NCBI RefSeq assembly: GCF_002778325.1
Contig: NZ_NESI01000005.1
Location: forward strand, 1 to 64,000
Source of the DNA: Limnohabitans sp. B9-3
GTDB lineage: Bacteria > Pseudomonadota > Gammaproteobacteria > Burkholderiales > Burkholderiaceae_C
Direction of reading: 5' to 3'
Length of the DNA: 64,000 nt
Shown piece after piece: positions 25,784 to 36,555 of the stretch (within the stretch, counting starts at the first letter, position 1; the number at the start of each line of letters is the position of its first letter). Under the pieces are notes generated by a model, which saw nothing but the letters and a program-made list of their open reading frames with translations, did no database searches and was not told the DNA's origin. Both the position numbers and the translations under genes were made by a program.

Positions 25784-25811
25784 GGCCGTGTGAATGTGCA
25801 TTCACACGGCC
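25784..25811 (-). repeat. Perfect stem-loop between glpV and glpD
   Basis: GGCCGTGTGAATG (25784-25796) and CATTCACACGGCC (25799-25811) are perfect complements. There is no T-run after it on the minus strand. It sits 8 bases beyond the glpV stop and resembles the 3'-stabilising hairpins found after binding-protein genes in ABC operons. Confidence 0.75.
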
Positions 25812-25818
25812 ACGGGGC

Positions 25819-27549
<1,731 letters not shown>

Positions 27550-27636
27550 ATGTATCTCCTCATTTTTGATACCCCTGTGTGAAAGGCACTTCCGGCTCCA
27601 GGGGAAAACAAGCCGCCCTTTTCTAGAAAACGTGTG

Positions 27637-27945
27637 TCAGCCCTTGCGCATGACCCAAAGCAAAACGAGCATCGAGGCCACAAAGCTGAACCAAATCGAC
27701 GGGTCCCCGTCTAAGCCCAAGGCTTGGCCTAGCCAGCCGCTGATGCCAACGAACGCTAAATTCACATAAGCCGCCGACAACAAACCGATGAACAAGCGGT
27801 CGCCGCGGGTGGTTGGCATGGGTAAAAAACCTTTGCGCATCACCGTGGGCGATTTGATTTCCCACACGGTCATGCCCGCGATCATCAACACGATGCAGCC
27901 AAAAAATACGGCCACGGGGGTGGTCCAAGCCATCCATTCAAACAT
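27637..27945 (-). CDS. glpU: Small DUF2160-type membrane protein of the glycerol transporter
   Basis: A 102-residue protein with three hydrophobic segments (about residues 8-28, 50-68 and 82-98). This small membrane protein of unknown role accompanies glpSTPQ-V operons, where it is called GlpU. It lies between the permease glpQ and the binding protein glpV. The C-terminus ends in R-K-G. The role may be assembly or regulation of the permease; this is not shown by the sequence. Confidence 0.8.
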   Translation of the reverse strand: MFEWMAWTTPVAVFFGCIVLMIAGMTVWEIKSPTVMRKGFLPMPTTRGDRLFIGLLSAAYVNLAFVGISGWLGQALGLDGDPSIWFSFVASMLVLLWVMRKG

Positions 27946-27969
27946 TGCAGTTCTCCTCTTGCGGCCGCG

Positions 27970-28782
27970 TCATACGCGCCCCATCGCAAAGCCTTTGGCG
28001 ATGTAGTTACGAACAAACCAAATCACGATGGCGCCGGGCACGATGGTCAGCACCCCCGCTGCGGCCAGCGTGGCCCAATCCATGCCCGAGGCCGAGACGG
28101 TGCGCGTCATGGTGGCGGCAATGGGTTTGGCATTCACGCTGGTCAAGGTGCGGGCCAAGAGCAACTCCACCCAACTGAACATGAAGCAAAAGAAGGCCGC
28201 CACGCCCACACCGGCTTTGATCAAAGGCAAAAAGATCTGCACAAAAAACCGAGGAAACGAGTAGCCGTCGATGTAGGCCGTCTCGTCGATCTCGCGGGGA
28301 ATGCCGCTCATGAAGCCTTCCAAAATCCACACCGCCAGCGGCACGTTGAACAGCAAATGCACCAGCGCCACGGCCAGGTGCGTGTCCATCAAACCGACCG
28401 AGCTGTAGAGCTGAAAGAACGGCAGCAAAAACACGGCGGGTGGCGTCATCCGGTTGGTCAACAGCCAAAAGAACACATGCTTGTCGCCTAAAAAGCTGTA
28501 GCGCGAAAATGCATAAGCAGCAGGCAAAGCGACAGTGAGCGACATCACGGTGTTCATCGCCACATAAATGAGGCTATTGATGTAGCCCGAGTACCAAGCT
28601 GGATCGGTCAGGATGGTTTCGTAGTTGGCCCACGTGAAATGCTCCGGGAACAAGGTGAAGACCGCCAAGATTTCGTTGTTCGTTTTGAAAGACATGTTGA
28701 CCATCCAATAAATGGGCAACAAGGCAAACACAAGGTAGAAGCACAGAAAAATCGTGCGTTTTTGAAACTTTTGCTTAGGCAT
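27970..28782 (-). CDS. glpQ: Glycerol ABC transporter permease GlpQ
   Basis: A 270-residue MalG-like permease with six hydrophobic segments. The EAA loop for ATPase contact reads EGFMSGIPREIDETAYIDGYSF. I use the ATG at 28782, since a strong AGGAGG ribosome binding site lies 8 bases upstream; the open frame continues to 28836 without reason. It overlaps the end of glpP by 8 bases. Confidence 0.9.
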   Translation of the reverse strand: MPKQKFQKRTIFLCFYLVFALLPIYWMVNMSFKTNNEILAVFTLFPEHFTWANYETILTDPAWYSGYINSLIYVAMNTVMSLTVALPAAYAFSRYSFLGDKHVFFWLLTNRMTPPAVFLLPFFQLYSSVGLMDTHLAVALVHLLFNVPLAVWILEGFMSGIPREIDETAYIDGYSFPRFFVQIFLPLIKAGVGVAAFFCFMFSWVELLLARTLTSVNAKPIAATMTRTVSASGMDWATLAAAGVLTIVPGAIVIWFVRNYIAKGFAMGRV

Positions 28783-29668
28783 GACCGCCCTCCTTGGGCT
28801 CTGTACCGACTTGCTGCATCCAGTTGTACAAAACAAAACAGAACAACAAAATGATCAAGAAATAAATCAACGAGAACGCCGCAGCAGGCCCTAAGTCAAA
28901 CTGCCCTACGGCTTTTTGCGTCAAGAACTGCGACAAGAACGTGGTCGAGTTGCCGGGGCCGCCGCCGGTCAGCACAAAAGGCTCGGTGTAAATCATGAAG
29001 CTGTCCATGAAGCGCAACAGAACCGCAATCACCAACACGCCGCGCATCTTGGGCAGTTGCACAAAACGGAACACATCGAACTTGCTGGCCCCGTCAATGC
29101 TGGCGGCTTGGTAATACGCATCGGGTATGGAGCGCAAACCGGCGTAGCCCAACAAGGCAACCAAAGGCGTCCAGTGCCACACATCCATCAACAACACCGT
29201 GAGCCATGCGTGGGTGGCATTGCCGGTGTAGTTGTAGGCCAGTCCTAAGCCCTGCAAGGCCGCGCCCATCAAGCCAATGTCTGTGCGCCCAAAAATTTGC
29301 CAAATGGTGCCCACCACGTTCCACGGAATCAGCAAGGACAGCGAGACGATGACCAGCACCGCCGACGATTTCCAACCCGTGGCGGGCATGGACAAGGCCA
29401 ACAAAATGCCCAGCGGCAGCTCGACCGCCAGCACGGAGAACGAGTAAATGAGTTGGCGCAACAAAGCGCCGTGCAACTCTTCGTCGCGCATGATGGCGGC
29501 AAACCATTCGGTCCCCACAAACACACGGCGGTCGGTGGAGATGATGTCTTGCACCGAGTAGTTGACCACCACCATCAACGGCAAGATGGCCGAAAACGCG
29601 ACGCACAACAACACGGGCAAGATCAAAAACCAGGCTTTCTGGTTGACCGGTTTGGTGGTCGTACTCAT
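28775..29668 (-). CDS. glpP: Glycerol ABC transporter permease GlpP
   Basis: A 297-residue MalF-like permease with six membrane segments. The EAA loop reads GLRSIPDAYYQAASIDGASKFDVF near residue 190. It pairs with GlpQ to form the channel. The start overlaps the glpT stop in ATGA (29665-29668), and the end overlaps the glpQ start, so the genes are translationally linked. Confidence 0.9.
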   Translation of the reverse strand: MSTTTKPVNQKAWFLILPVLLCVAFSAILPLMVVVNYSVQDIISTDRRVFVGTEWFAAIMRDEELHGALLRQLIYSFSVLAVELPLGILLALSMPATGWKSSAVLVIVSLSLLIPWNVVGTIWQIFGRTDIGLMGAALQGLGLAYNYTGNATHAWLTVLLMDVWHWTPLVALLGYAGLRSIPDAYYQAASIDGASKFDVFRFVQLPKMRGVLVIAVLLRFMDSFMIYTEPFVLTGGGPGNSTTFLSQFLTQKAVGQFDLGPAAAFSLIYFLIILLFCFVLYNWMQQVGTEPKEGGHA

Positions 29669-30741
29669 GCCACGATCTCCTCATTTTTGTAGAAGCAGGT
29701 GTGTTCGCCCAAGACCTGCAACCAAACGGTGCCGCCCGCAGTCAATGACACGGAATCGGTGCCCAAACGTGCTTTAACCACCTGTCCGTCGACCTGCGCT
29801 GTGACGATGAAATGCGTGCCCACGTCTTGCACTTGCGACACCACCATGGGCAAGGCGCCTGGTGTTTGCGCAGCAACCAAGGCCACATATTCGGGGCGAA
29901 TGCCCAGCTTGATCTCGCCCAAGGGCAAGGTCAAATTGGCGGGCACAGGCAACATTTGCGTGCCTAGATGCAAACCGCCCGGCACCACACTCGCCTTCAA
30001 GAAGTTCATGCCCGGTGAGCCAATGAAGTTGCCGACAAAGGTGTGACTGGGGCGTTCAAACAAATCGGCGGGTGAACCCACTTGTACGGCGCGACCGCGG
30101 GTCATCACCACGACTTGATCAGCAAAGGTCAGCGCTTCGACTTGGTCGTGCGTGACGTAAATCAGGGTGAGCTTGAGTTCGTGGTGAATTTGCTTGAGCT
30201 TGCGACGCAGCTGCCATTTCAAATGAGGGTCAATCACGGTAAGAGGCTCATCGAACAGCACCGCAGACACATCGGGCCGCACCAAACCGCGCCCGAGCGA
30301 GATCTTCTGCTTGGCATCGGCCGACAAACCGGCAGCGCGTTGGTTGAGCTGGCCACTCATCTCCAGCATTTCGGCAATTTGGCCCACGCGTTGGTCCATT
30401 TTGTCTTGGGGCCATTGACGATTGCGCAACGGAAACGCCAAGTTTTCGGCCACCGTCATGGTGTCGTAAATCACAGGAAATTGAAACACTTGCGCAATGT
30501 TGCGGGCCTGTGGAGAGGCTTGCGTCACATCGCGGCCATCAAACAACACGGTACCCTGGGACGGTGTGAGCAAACCCGACATGACGTTGAGCATGGTGGT
30601 TTTGCCGCAACCGGATGGACCGAGCAAGGCATAGGCGCCGCCATCATCAAAGGTCATTTTCAAGGGCAGCAAAGCGTAGTCGCTGTCTTGTTGCGGGTTG
30701 GCTTTGTAGGCGTGAGCCAAATCGAGGTCAATGCGTGCCAT
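29665..30741 (-). CDS. glpT: Glycerol ABC transporter ATP-binding protein GlpT
   Basis: A 358-residue MalK-type ATPase. The Walker A is GPSGCGKTT near residue 40. The Q-loop FQFPVIYDTMTV, the signature-like LSADAKQKISLGRGL, and Walker B AVLFDEPLTVIDPHLK follow. The signature lacks the canonical LSGGQ form, so this half may be less active than GlpS. A C-terminal TOBE-like regulatory domain follows. The start at 30741 lies 1 base beyond the glpS stop. Confidence 0.9.
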   Translation of the reverse strand: MARIDLDLAHAYKANPQQDSDYALLPLKMTFDDGGAYALLGPSGCGKTTMLNVMSGLLTPSQGTVLFDGRDVTQASPQARNIAQVFQFPVIYDTMTVAENLAFPLRNRQWPQDKMDQRVGQIAEMLEMSGQLNQRAAGLSADAKQKISLGRGLVRPDVSAVLFDEPLTVIDPHLKWQLRRKLKQIHHELKLTLIYVTHDQVEALTFADQVVVMTRGRAVQVGSPADLFERPSHTFVGNFIGSPGMNFLKASVVPGGLHLGTQMLPVPANLTLPLGEIKLGIRPEYVALVAAQTPGALPMVVSQVQDVGTHFIVTAQVDGQVVKARLGTDSVSLTAGGTVWLQVLGEHTCFYKNEEIVA

Positions 30742-30742
30742 G

Positions 30743-31816
30743 TCAATGACCTCCCGCACGCACGGGGGCAAGCAACAAAAGCCCTTGCGCGTCAAACACA
30801 TACAGATGCACCGGATTCACAAACACTTGAATCTGCGCGCCCAAATCAAAGTAATGCACGCCGGTGAGCTGTGCCACCACGTTACCCACCGAGGTGGCCA
30901 CATGCACAAAGGTGTCTGAGCCCGAAATTTCGGCCAACTCCACACGACCACCCAAGGCGATGTCGCCGTCCAGCCCGTGCACACGCACGGCACTGGCACG
31001 CATGCCCACCGTCAAAGCGGTGGACGCGGTGGCTGGCAAGTTCAGGGCGAGCACGCTGCCGTCGGCCAACTGCGCGCCTGCGGCTTGGCGGGTGGCGGCC
31101 ATCAAATTCATGGGTGGGTCGCTGAAAGCGCGCGCCACTCGCAAAGATTTGGGGTAGTGAAACACCTCGGCGGTGGGGCCGTATTGCAACAGTTCACCCG
31201 CATCCATCACGGCGGTGTAGCCGCCCAAGAGCAGCGCTTCGCCGGGTTCGGTGGTGGCGTAAATTACGGTGGAGTCGCCGCTGGCAAACAAAGCGCCCAG
31301 TTCTTCGCGCAACTCTTCGCGCAGCTTGTAATCGAGGTTGACCAAGGGCTCGTCCAGAAGCATCAAGGGCGCACCTTTGGCCAAAGCACGGGCCAAGGCC
31401 ACGCGTTGCTGTTGACCGCCCGACAGCTCGGTGGGGTAACGGTCCAAAAACATCTCAATGTGGAGTTTTTCGGCCAAGGCTTGTACGCGTTGGGCCACGT
31501 TTTTGTCGCCGCGCAACTTCATGGGCGAGCCAATGTTGTCGCGCACTTTCATCGATGGGTAGTTGATGAACTGCTGGTACACCATGGCCACGTTGCGCTC
31601 TCGCACGGGCACGCCCACCACGTCCTGACCATCGACCAGCACGCGGCCAGAACTGGGCACATCCAAACCCGCCATGATGCGCATGAGGCTTGTTTTGCCG
31701 GCTTGCGTGGCACCCAGAAGCACGGTCACGTTGGCGCTGCGAGGAGCGAGGCTCATGTCGTAAAGCCAGGTTTGTGGTCCGACTTTTTTACTGACAGCTT
31801 CGAGAGACAACTGCAT
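30743..31816 (-). CDS. glpS: Glycerol ABC transporter ATP-binding protein GlpS
   Basis: A 357-residue MalK-type ATPase, first gene of the operon. The Walker A is GATQAGKTS (non-canonical GxTQAGKTS) near residue 36. The signature LSGGQQQRVALARAL and Walker B LMLLDEPLVNLDYKL are canonical. A TOBE domain occupies the last 120 residues. Two different ATPases, one with an altered Walker A and one with an altered signature, are characteristic of the GlpS/GlpT pair. The promoter lies in the gap shared with glpR. Confidence 0.9.
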   Translation of the reverse strand: MQLSLEAVSKKVGPQTWLYDMSLAPRSANVTVLLGATQAGKTSLMRIMAGLDVPSSGRVLVDGQDVVGVPVRERNVAMVYQQFINYPSMKVRDNIGSPMKLRGDKNVAQRVQALAEKLHIEMFLDRYPTELSGGQQQRVALARALAKGAPLMLLDEPLVNLDYKLREELREELGALFASGDSTVIYATTEPGEALLLGGYTAVMDAGELLQYGPTAEVFHYPKSLRVARAFSDPPMNLMAATRQAAGAQLADGSVLALNLPATASTALTVGMRASAVRVHGLDGDIALGGRVELAEISGSDTFVHVATSVGNVVAQLTGVHYFDLGAQIQVFVNPVHLYVFDAQGLLLLAPVRAGGH

Positions 31817-31880
31817 CGCAGCACCTTTACCTATTAAGTTCGTAGTCGATGACGTTCATCGCTTTGATAGGCTTCATTAT

Positions 31881-31960
31881 TGTTCGTGTATTTTCTTTTA
31901 CTCTCGGTATTTACCCTTTGGATGTTCGTTTTAATTCGTTTTAAAGTCGTCAATCTTCGT
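31881..31960. promoter_or_regulatory. Array of TTCG half-sites, likely GlpR operator
   Basis: Half-sites ending in TCG occur at 31883, 31903, 31925, 31935, 31946 and 31956, spaced 10-11 or about 20-22 bases, so all lie on one DNA face. ATGTTCG at 31922-31928 matches the half-site known for DeoR-type GlpR. The array fills the 167-base gap between glpS and glpR, where the regulator would control both directions. Confidence 0.6.
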
Positions 31961-31983
31961 TTCTGCATGGAAAATGGGGCCTT

Positions 31984-32748
31984 ATGAATTCCAATCCACG
32001 ACAAATTACCTTGCTCAAAGTTGTGCAAGAGCTTGGCTCTGTGACGGTGGAACAACTGGCTGAAAAGCTGGGAGTCACCTTGCAAACGGTGCGTCGCGAT
32101 GTGCAGCGCATGGCCGAAACTGGGCAATTGACACGCTTTCACGGCGGTGTTCGGGTGCCCAGCTCGACCACCGAAAACATTGGCCACCAGCAGCGCGTCA
32201 ACCTCAACTCCGATGCCAAAACGCGCATTGCCCGCAGCGTAGCGGCAGCCGTGCCCAACGATTGCTCGTTGATCTTGAACATCGGCACCACCACCGAAGC
32301 CATTGCGCGTGCGCTCTTGCGACACAGCGGCTTGCGCGTGATCACCAACAACTTGAACGTGGCCAGCATCTTGAGCGCCAACCCCAACAGCGAAGTCATC
32401 GTGGTGGGCGGCGTGGTGCGTGGGCGTGACCAAGGCATCGTGGGCGAAGCGGCAGTGGACTTCATCCGTCAGTTCAAAGTGGACATTGCCTTGATTGGCA
32501 TTTCCGGCATCGAAGCCGATGGCTCACTGCGTGATTACGATTATCGCGAAGTCAAGGTGTCACAAACCATCCTGACGCATGCGCGTGAGGTGTGGCTGGC
32601 CGCCGACCAGAGCAAGTTCAACCGCCCGGCCATGGTCGAGGTGGGCACCATCGCGCAAATCGACCGTTTGTTCACCGATGCGCCCCCGCCCGCCCCTTTT
32701 GCAGCCCTGTTGGCTGAGGCGCAAGTCCAGCTGCACATCGCCCAATGA
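31984..32748 (+). CDS. glpR: DeoR-family glycerol regulon repressor
   Basis: A 254-residue DeoR-family regulator. The N-terminal helix-turn-helix reads VTVEQLAEKLGVTLQTVRRDVQRM (residues 20-44). The sugar-phosphate-binding domain has NIGTTTEAIARAL and GISGIEADGSLRDYDYREV. In known GlpR proteins glycerol 3-phosphate relieves repression. It is divergent from the glp transporter operon and upstream of glpK, so it probably controls itself, the operon and glpK. Confidence 0.9.
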   Translation: MNSNPRQITLLKVVQELGSVTVEQLAEKLGVTLQTVRRDVQRMAETGQLTRFHGGVRVPSSTTENIGHQQRVNLNSDAKTRIARSVAAAVPNDCSLILNIGTTTEAIARALLRHSGLRVITNNLNVASILSANPNSEVIVVGGVVRGRDQGIVGEAAVDFIRQFKVDIALIGISGIEADGSLRDYDYREVKVSQTILTHAREVWLAADQSKFNRPAMVEVGTIAQIDRLFTDAPPPAPFAALLAEAQVQLHIAQ

Positions 32749-32813
32749 TCTGCCCTTGCCTTATCCTTCGTTTGCCCTGCTTTTGATCTGACCCAGAACG
32801 CTGACAACACACC

Positions 32814-34304
32814 ATGACCTACATACTCGCCCTCGACCAAGGCACCTCCAGCTCGCGCAGCATTGTGTTCACGCCCCAAGGCCAAATCGTGGCCATGGCG
32901 CAGCAAGAGATCACGCAGATCTATCCCCAACCGGGCTGGGTCGAGCACGACCCCATGCAGATTTGGCAAACCCAACTCGCCACGGCACAAGAGGCACTGG
33001 CCAAGGCCGGTATCAGCGCGCGCGAGGTGGCGGCACTGGGCATCACCAACCAGCGCGAAACCAGTGTGTTGTGGCACAAAACCACCGGTCAGCCCATTTA
33101 CAACGCCATCGTGTGGCAAGACCGGCGCGCCGAACCGGCCTGCGTGGCCTTGCGTGAACAAGGCTTGACCGACACCATCCAAGCCAAAACGGGGCTGCTG
33201 GTCGACGCCTACTTTTCGGGCACCAAACTGCAATGGATCTTGGACAACGTGCCCAACGCCCGCGCCCAAGCCGAGCGCGGTGAGCTGCTGTTTGGCACGG
33301 TGGACAGTTGGCTGATGTGGCAACTCAGTGGCGGCGCTGTGCACGTAACCGATGTGAGCAATGCCTCGCGCACCATGCTCTTCAACATTCACACCAACCA
33401 ATGGGACGCAGAGCTGCTGGCGGCATTGCGCATTCCTGAATGCATGATGCCCAAGGTGCAGGCATCGAGTTCGATGTTTGGCCAAGTGCGGCCTGAGCTG
33501 TTGGGCCACGCCATTCCGATGGGCGGCGTTGCTGGCGATCAGCAAAGTGCCTTGTTTGGCCAAGCGTGTTTCAGTGCGGGCATGGTCAAAAACACCTACG
33601 GCACGGGCTGCTTCATGCTCATGCACACGGGCGATGTGGCCATGCGTTCGCAAAACGGCTTGATCACCACCAGTGCCGCACAAGCCACGGCGCAACCGCA
33701 ATTTGCCATGGAAGGCAGCGTGTTTGTGGGTGGTGCGGTGGTGCAGTGGCTGCGCGATGGCTTGGGCGCTATTCGACACAGCAGCGAAGTGCAGGCCTTA
33801 GCCGAAAGCGTGCCCGATTCGGGTGGCGTGATGGTGGTGCCCGCCTTCACGGGCCTGGGCGTGCCGTATTGGAAACCCGACGCCCGCGGCACCATCACGG
33901 GCCTGACACGCGGCAGCACGGTGGCGCACATTGCGCGTGCAGCGCTAGAGAGCATTGCATTTCAAAGCGCAGCGTTGCTGCACGCCATGGGCCGAGATCT
34001 GGCGTTAGCCGGTGTGGCTCAAGTGAAAGAACTGCGCGTCGATGGCGGCGCGTGCGTGAACGACTTGCTCATGCAGTTTCAGGCCGATTTGCTGGGCATT
34101 GATGTGGTGCGCCCTGACGTGGTGGAAACCACGGCCTTGGGCGCGGCGTATTTGGCGGGCTTGTCGACCGGCATTTACGCCAGTACCGATGAGTTGAGCG
34201 CGCAGTGGCGCGTGGAGCGACGCTTTACCCCGCAACGCTTGCCCGACTATGCTGTTGAGCAAATGGCGCTGTGGGAGCATGCGGTGCGTAAAACGGTTCT
34301 TTGA
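32814..34304 (+). CDS. glpK: Glycerol kinase
   Basis: A 496-residue FGGY-family kinase forming glycerol 3-phosphate. The N-terminus [19 protein letters not shown] holds the phosphate-binding Asp/Gly/Thr. [25 protein letters not shown] binds glycerol. A GTGC motif ([12 protein letters not shown]) and the FGGY signature end [19 protein letters not shown] are present. It lies 65 bases behind glpR on the plus strand. With transporter, kinase and dehydrogenase all present, the window encodes a complete glycerol route except for GlpF, which the ABC system replaces. Confidence 0.95.
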   Translation: MTYILALDQGTSSSRSIVFTPQGQIVAMAQQEITQIYPQPGWVEHDPMQIWQTQLATAQEALAKAGISAREVAALGITNQRETSVLWHKTTGQPIYNAIVWQDRRAEPACVALREQGLTDTIQAKTGLLVDAYFSGTKLQWILDNVPNARAQAERGELLFGTVDSWLMWQLSGGAVHVTDVSNASRTMLFNIHTNQWDAELLAALRIPECMMPKVQASSSMFGQVRPELLGHAIPMGGVAGDQQSALFGQACFSAGMVKNTYGTGCFMLMHTGDVAMRSQNGLITTSAAQATAQPQFAMEGSVFVGGAVVQWLRDGLGAIRHSSEVQALAESVPDSGGVMVVPAFTGLGVPYWKPDARGTITGLTRGSTVAHIARAALESIAFQSAALLHAMGRDLALAGVAQVKELRVDGGACVNDLLMQFQADLLGIDVVRPDVVETTALGAAYLAGLSTGIYASTDELSAQWRVERRFTPQRLPDYAVEQMALWEHAVRKTVL

Positions 34305-34368
34305 AAGAATCTTTTAACGGTGCGCTAACTCTGGCGCTCTAAAGACCGTTTATAAAAATTTGGAAGGG

Positions 34369-35319
34369 TTAGGCAAATGCTTGGCGCAACGCGCGGGCCG
34401 CATCGGCATGCGCCACCAAGGCTTCAGGAATGACGCGCCCCATTTGGATGAAACTGTGCACCACGCCTTTGTAAATCTCTAAATCAACAGGCACACCGCA
34501 GAGCCGCAGGTGGTCGACATAGGCCACGCCTTCGTCCACCAGCGGGTCGCATTCGGCCAAGCCCAACCAAGCCGGCGCGACGCCAGCAACATCGGCCAGC
34601 AAGGGCGAAAAGCGTGGGTCGTGGCGGTCGGCCAAGTTCGGGACGTAATGGTTATAGAAGTACTCAATGCTAGCTTTCTCCAGCAAAAATCCCTTCTCAA
34701 ACGTGTGCGCCGAGGGCATGTACTCGGGCGAGCAGCCGGGGTAGAACATGAGTTGCAGCTTCAGCGCAATGCCCGCATCGCGTGCGGCAATCGCGGTGGC
34801 GGTGGTTAACGTGCCACCTGCGCTGTCGCCGCCAATCGCCATGCGGGTGACGTCCAGGCCCAAGCCCGTGGCGTTGGCCGCGAGCCATTGCAGGGCATCA
34901 AACGCGTCGTTGTGGGCGGTGGGAAACGTGTGTTCGGGGGCGAGTCGGTAGTCCAGCGACACCACCGCGCACTGCGCCAAATGCGCCAAGTGCTTGCACA
35001 GCGCCTCATGCGTTTCGGGACTACCCACGGTAAAGCCGCCGCCATGAAAGTACAGCAGCACGGGCAAGTTCGGTGCTGCGTGCTCGGCCCACAGTTTGGC
35101 GCGCAACACAGCGCCATCGCGGACCGGAATCTGAAGCGTGTCGTCGCGCGCCATCTTGTGGGCATTCACCTCCAACACGCCTGCCCCTAAGGCGTAACCC
35201 TGCTTGGCTTGCGCGGCGCTGAGCATGGCGATGGGGGGACGACCGGCTTTGGCGATGGCGTTCAGCACATCGCGCATCGCGGGGGTCAACAGGATTTGTG
35301 GGTTACGTGGGTGACTCAT
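34369..35319 (-). CDS. Hormone-sensitive-lipase-type alpha/beta hydrolase (esterase)
   Basis: A 316-residue HSL-family esterase. The HGGGFTVGS oxyanion motif lies near residue 92, the nucleophile elbow is G-G-D-S-A-G-G near residue 163, and the late acid and His are in DPLVDEGVAY and GVVHSFIQM. There is no signal peptide. It would hydrolyse short acyl esters or lactones; the substrate is unknown. It is convergent with glpK and divergent from the iron alcohol dehydrogenase, with a 39-base shared gap. Confidence 0.88.
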   Translation of the reverse strand: MSHPRNPQILLTPAMRDVLNAIAKAGRPPIAMLSAAQAKQGYALGAGVLEVNAHKMARDDTLQIPVRDGAVLRAKLWAEHAAPNLPVLLYFHGGGFTVGSPETHEALCKHLAHLAQCAVVSLDYRLAPEHTFPTAHNDAFDALQWLAANATGLGLDVTRMAIGGDSAGGTLTTATAIAARDAGIALKLQLMFYPGCSPEYMPSAHTFEKGFLLEKASIEYFYNHYVPNLADRHDPRFSPLLADVAGVAPAWLGLAECDPLVDEGVAYVDHLRLCGVPVDLEIYKGVVHSFIQMGRVIPEALVAHADAARALRQAFA

Positions 35320-35358
35320 ACAGATTTGCTTTTTGTGAGGGGGCTTTTATAGTGTGCC

Positions 35359-36537
35359 ATGGCTCAAATTCTTTACCTCACCAACATCCAGATTGACTTT
35401 GGCGTGCTCAGCACTTTAGGTGCCGAATGCGAAAAAGCGAATATCAAACGTCCACTCATCGTAACGGACCAAGGCGTCAAAGCCGTGGGCATTTTGCAAA
35501 AAGCGCTAGACGCTTTGCTCGGCTTGCCTGTCGCCGTGTTTGACCAAACCCCGTCCAACCCGACCGAAGCGGCGGTGCGCGCGGCCGTTGCGGTGTATCA
35601 CGCGAACCAGTGCGACGGCTTGATCGCGGTGGGCGGCGGCTCGTCGATCGACTGCGCCAAGGGCGTGGCGATTGCCGCCACGCACGAAGGCCCCCTCAAA
35701 ACCTACGCCACCATCGAAGGTGGCTCGCTCAAAATCACACCTGCCGTGTCGCCCTTGATTGCCGTGCCCACCACGGCAGGCACGGGCAGCGAGGTGGCAC
35801 GCGGTGCCATCGTCATCGTGGACGATGGGCGCAAGCTGGGTTTTCACTCGTGGCACTTGGTGCCCAAAGCTGCGTTGCTCGACCCCGAACTCACCCTCGG
35901 CCTGCCCCCTGCCCTGACCGCGGCCACCGGCATGGATGCCATCGCACACTGCATGGAAACCTTCATGGCCGCCCCATTCAACCCACCTGCCGACGGCATT
36001 GCGCTAGACGGCCTCACGCGTGGCTGGGCGCACATCGAACGCGCCACCAACGACGGCCAAGACCGCGATGCACGTCTGAACATGATGAGCGCGTCCATGC
36101 AAGGCGCGATGGCATTTCAAAAAGGCTTGGGCTGCGTGCACTCGCTCAGCCACAGCTTGGGCGGCGTGAACCCACGTTTGCACCACGGCACCTTAAACGC
36201 CATGTTCTTGCCCGCGGTGATTCGCTTTAACGCGGCAGCGGAGTCGGTGCAACGTGATCGACGCATGCAACGCATGGCCTATGCGATGGGCTTGGGCGCT
36301 ATCGGTGGCAATGAGGCCACAGCCGCTGCGGCCACTCAAGCCGCCGAAGCCGTGGCGCAAGCCATCACCGCCATGAACGCCCGTTTGAACTTGCCCAAAG
36401 GTTTGGCCGAGATGGGCGTCACGCCCGATTGCTTTGACAAAGTCATCGCGGGCGCCATGGCCGACCATTGTCATAAAACCAACCCGCGTTTGGCGACGGA
36501 GCAGGAATACCGCGAGATGCTGAACGCGGCCATGTAA
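35359..36537 (+). CDS. Iron-containing alcohol dehydrogenase
   Basis: A 392-residue group III (Fe-ADH) enzyme with the NAD-binding GGGSSIDCAKG motif near residue 90. Metal-site residues lie in TGMDAIAHCMETFMA (D and H), LGCVHSLSHSLGG and HHGTLNAMFLP. GTGSEVARGAI completes the nucleotide pocket. The enzyme interconverts an alcohol and an aldehyde or ketone; the substrate is not evident. It may share the esterase control region. Confidence 0.9.
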   Translation: MAQILYLTNIQIDFGVLSTLGAECEKANIKRPLIVTDQGVKAVGILQKALDALLGLPVAVFDQTPSNPTEAAVRAAVAVYHANQCDGLIAVGGGSSIDCAKGVAIAATHEGPLKTYATIEGGSLKITPAVSPLIAVPTTAGTGSEVARGAIVIVDDGRKLGFHSWHLVPKAALLDPELTLGLPPALTAATGMDAIAHCMETFMAAPFNPPADGIALDGLTRGWAHIERATNDGQDRDARLNMMSASMQGAMAFQKGLGCVHSLSHSLGGVNPRLHHGTLNAMFLPAVIRFNAAAESVQRDRRMQRMAYAMGLGAIGGNEATAAAATQAAEAVAQAITAMNARLNLPKGLAEMGVTPDCFDKVIAGAMADHCHKTNPRLATEQEYREMLNAAM

Positions 36538-36555
36538 GGCCGCCCTCTTCTCTTA

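Noticed and set aside
32541-33779. 412-codon open frame antisense to glpR and glpK
   Set aside because: It covers the glpR-glpK junction on the wrong strand and lacks any domain.
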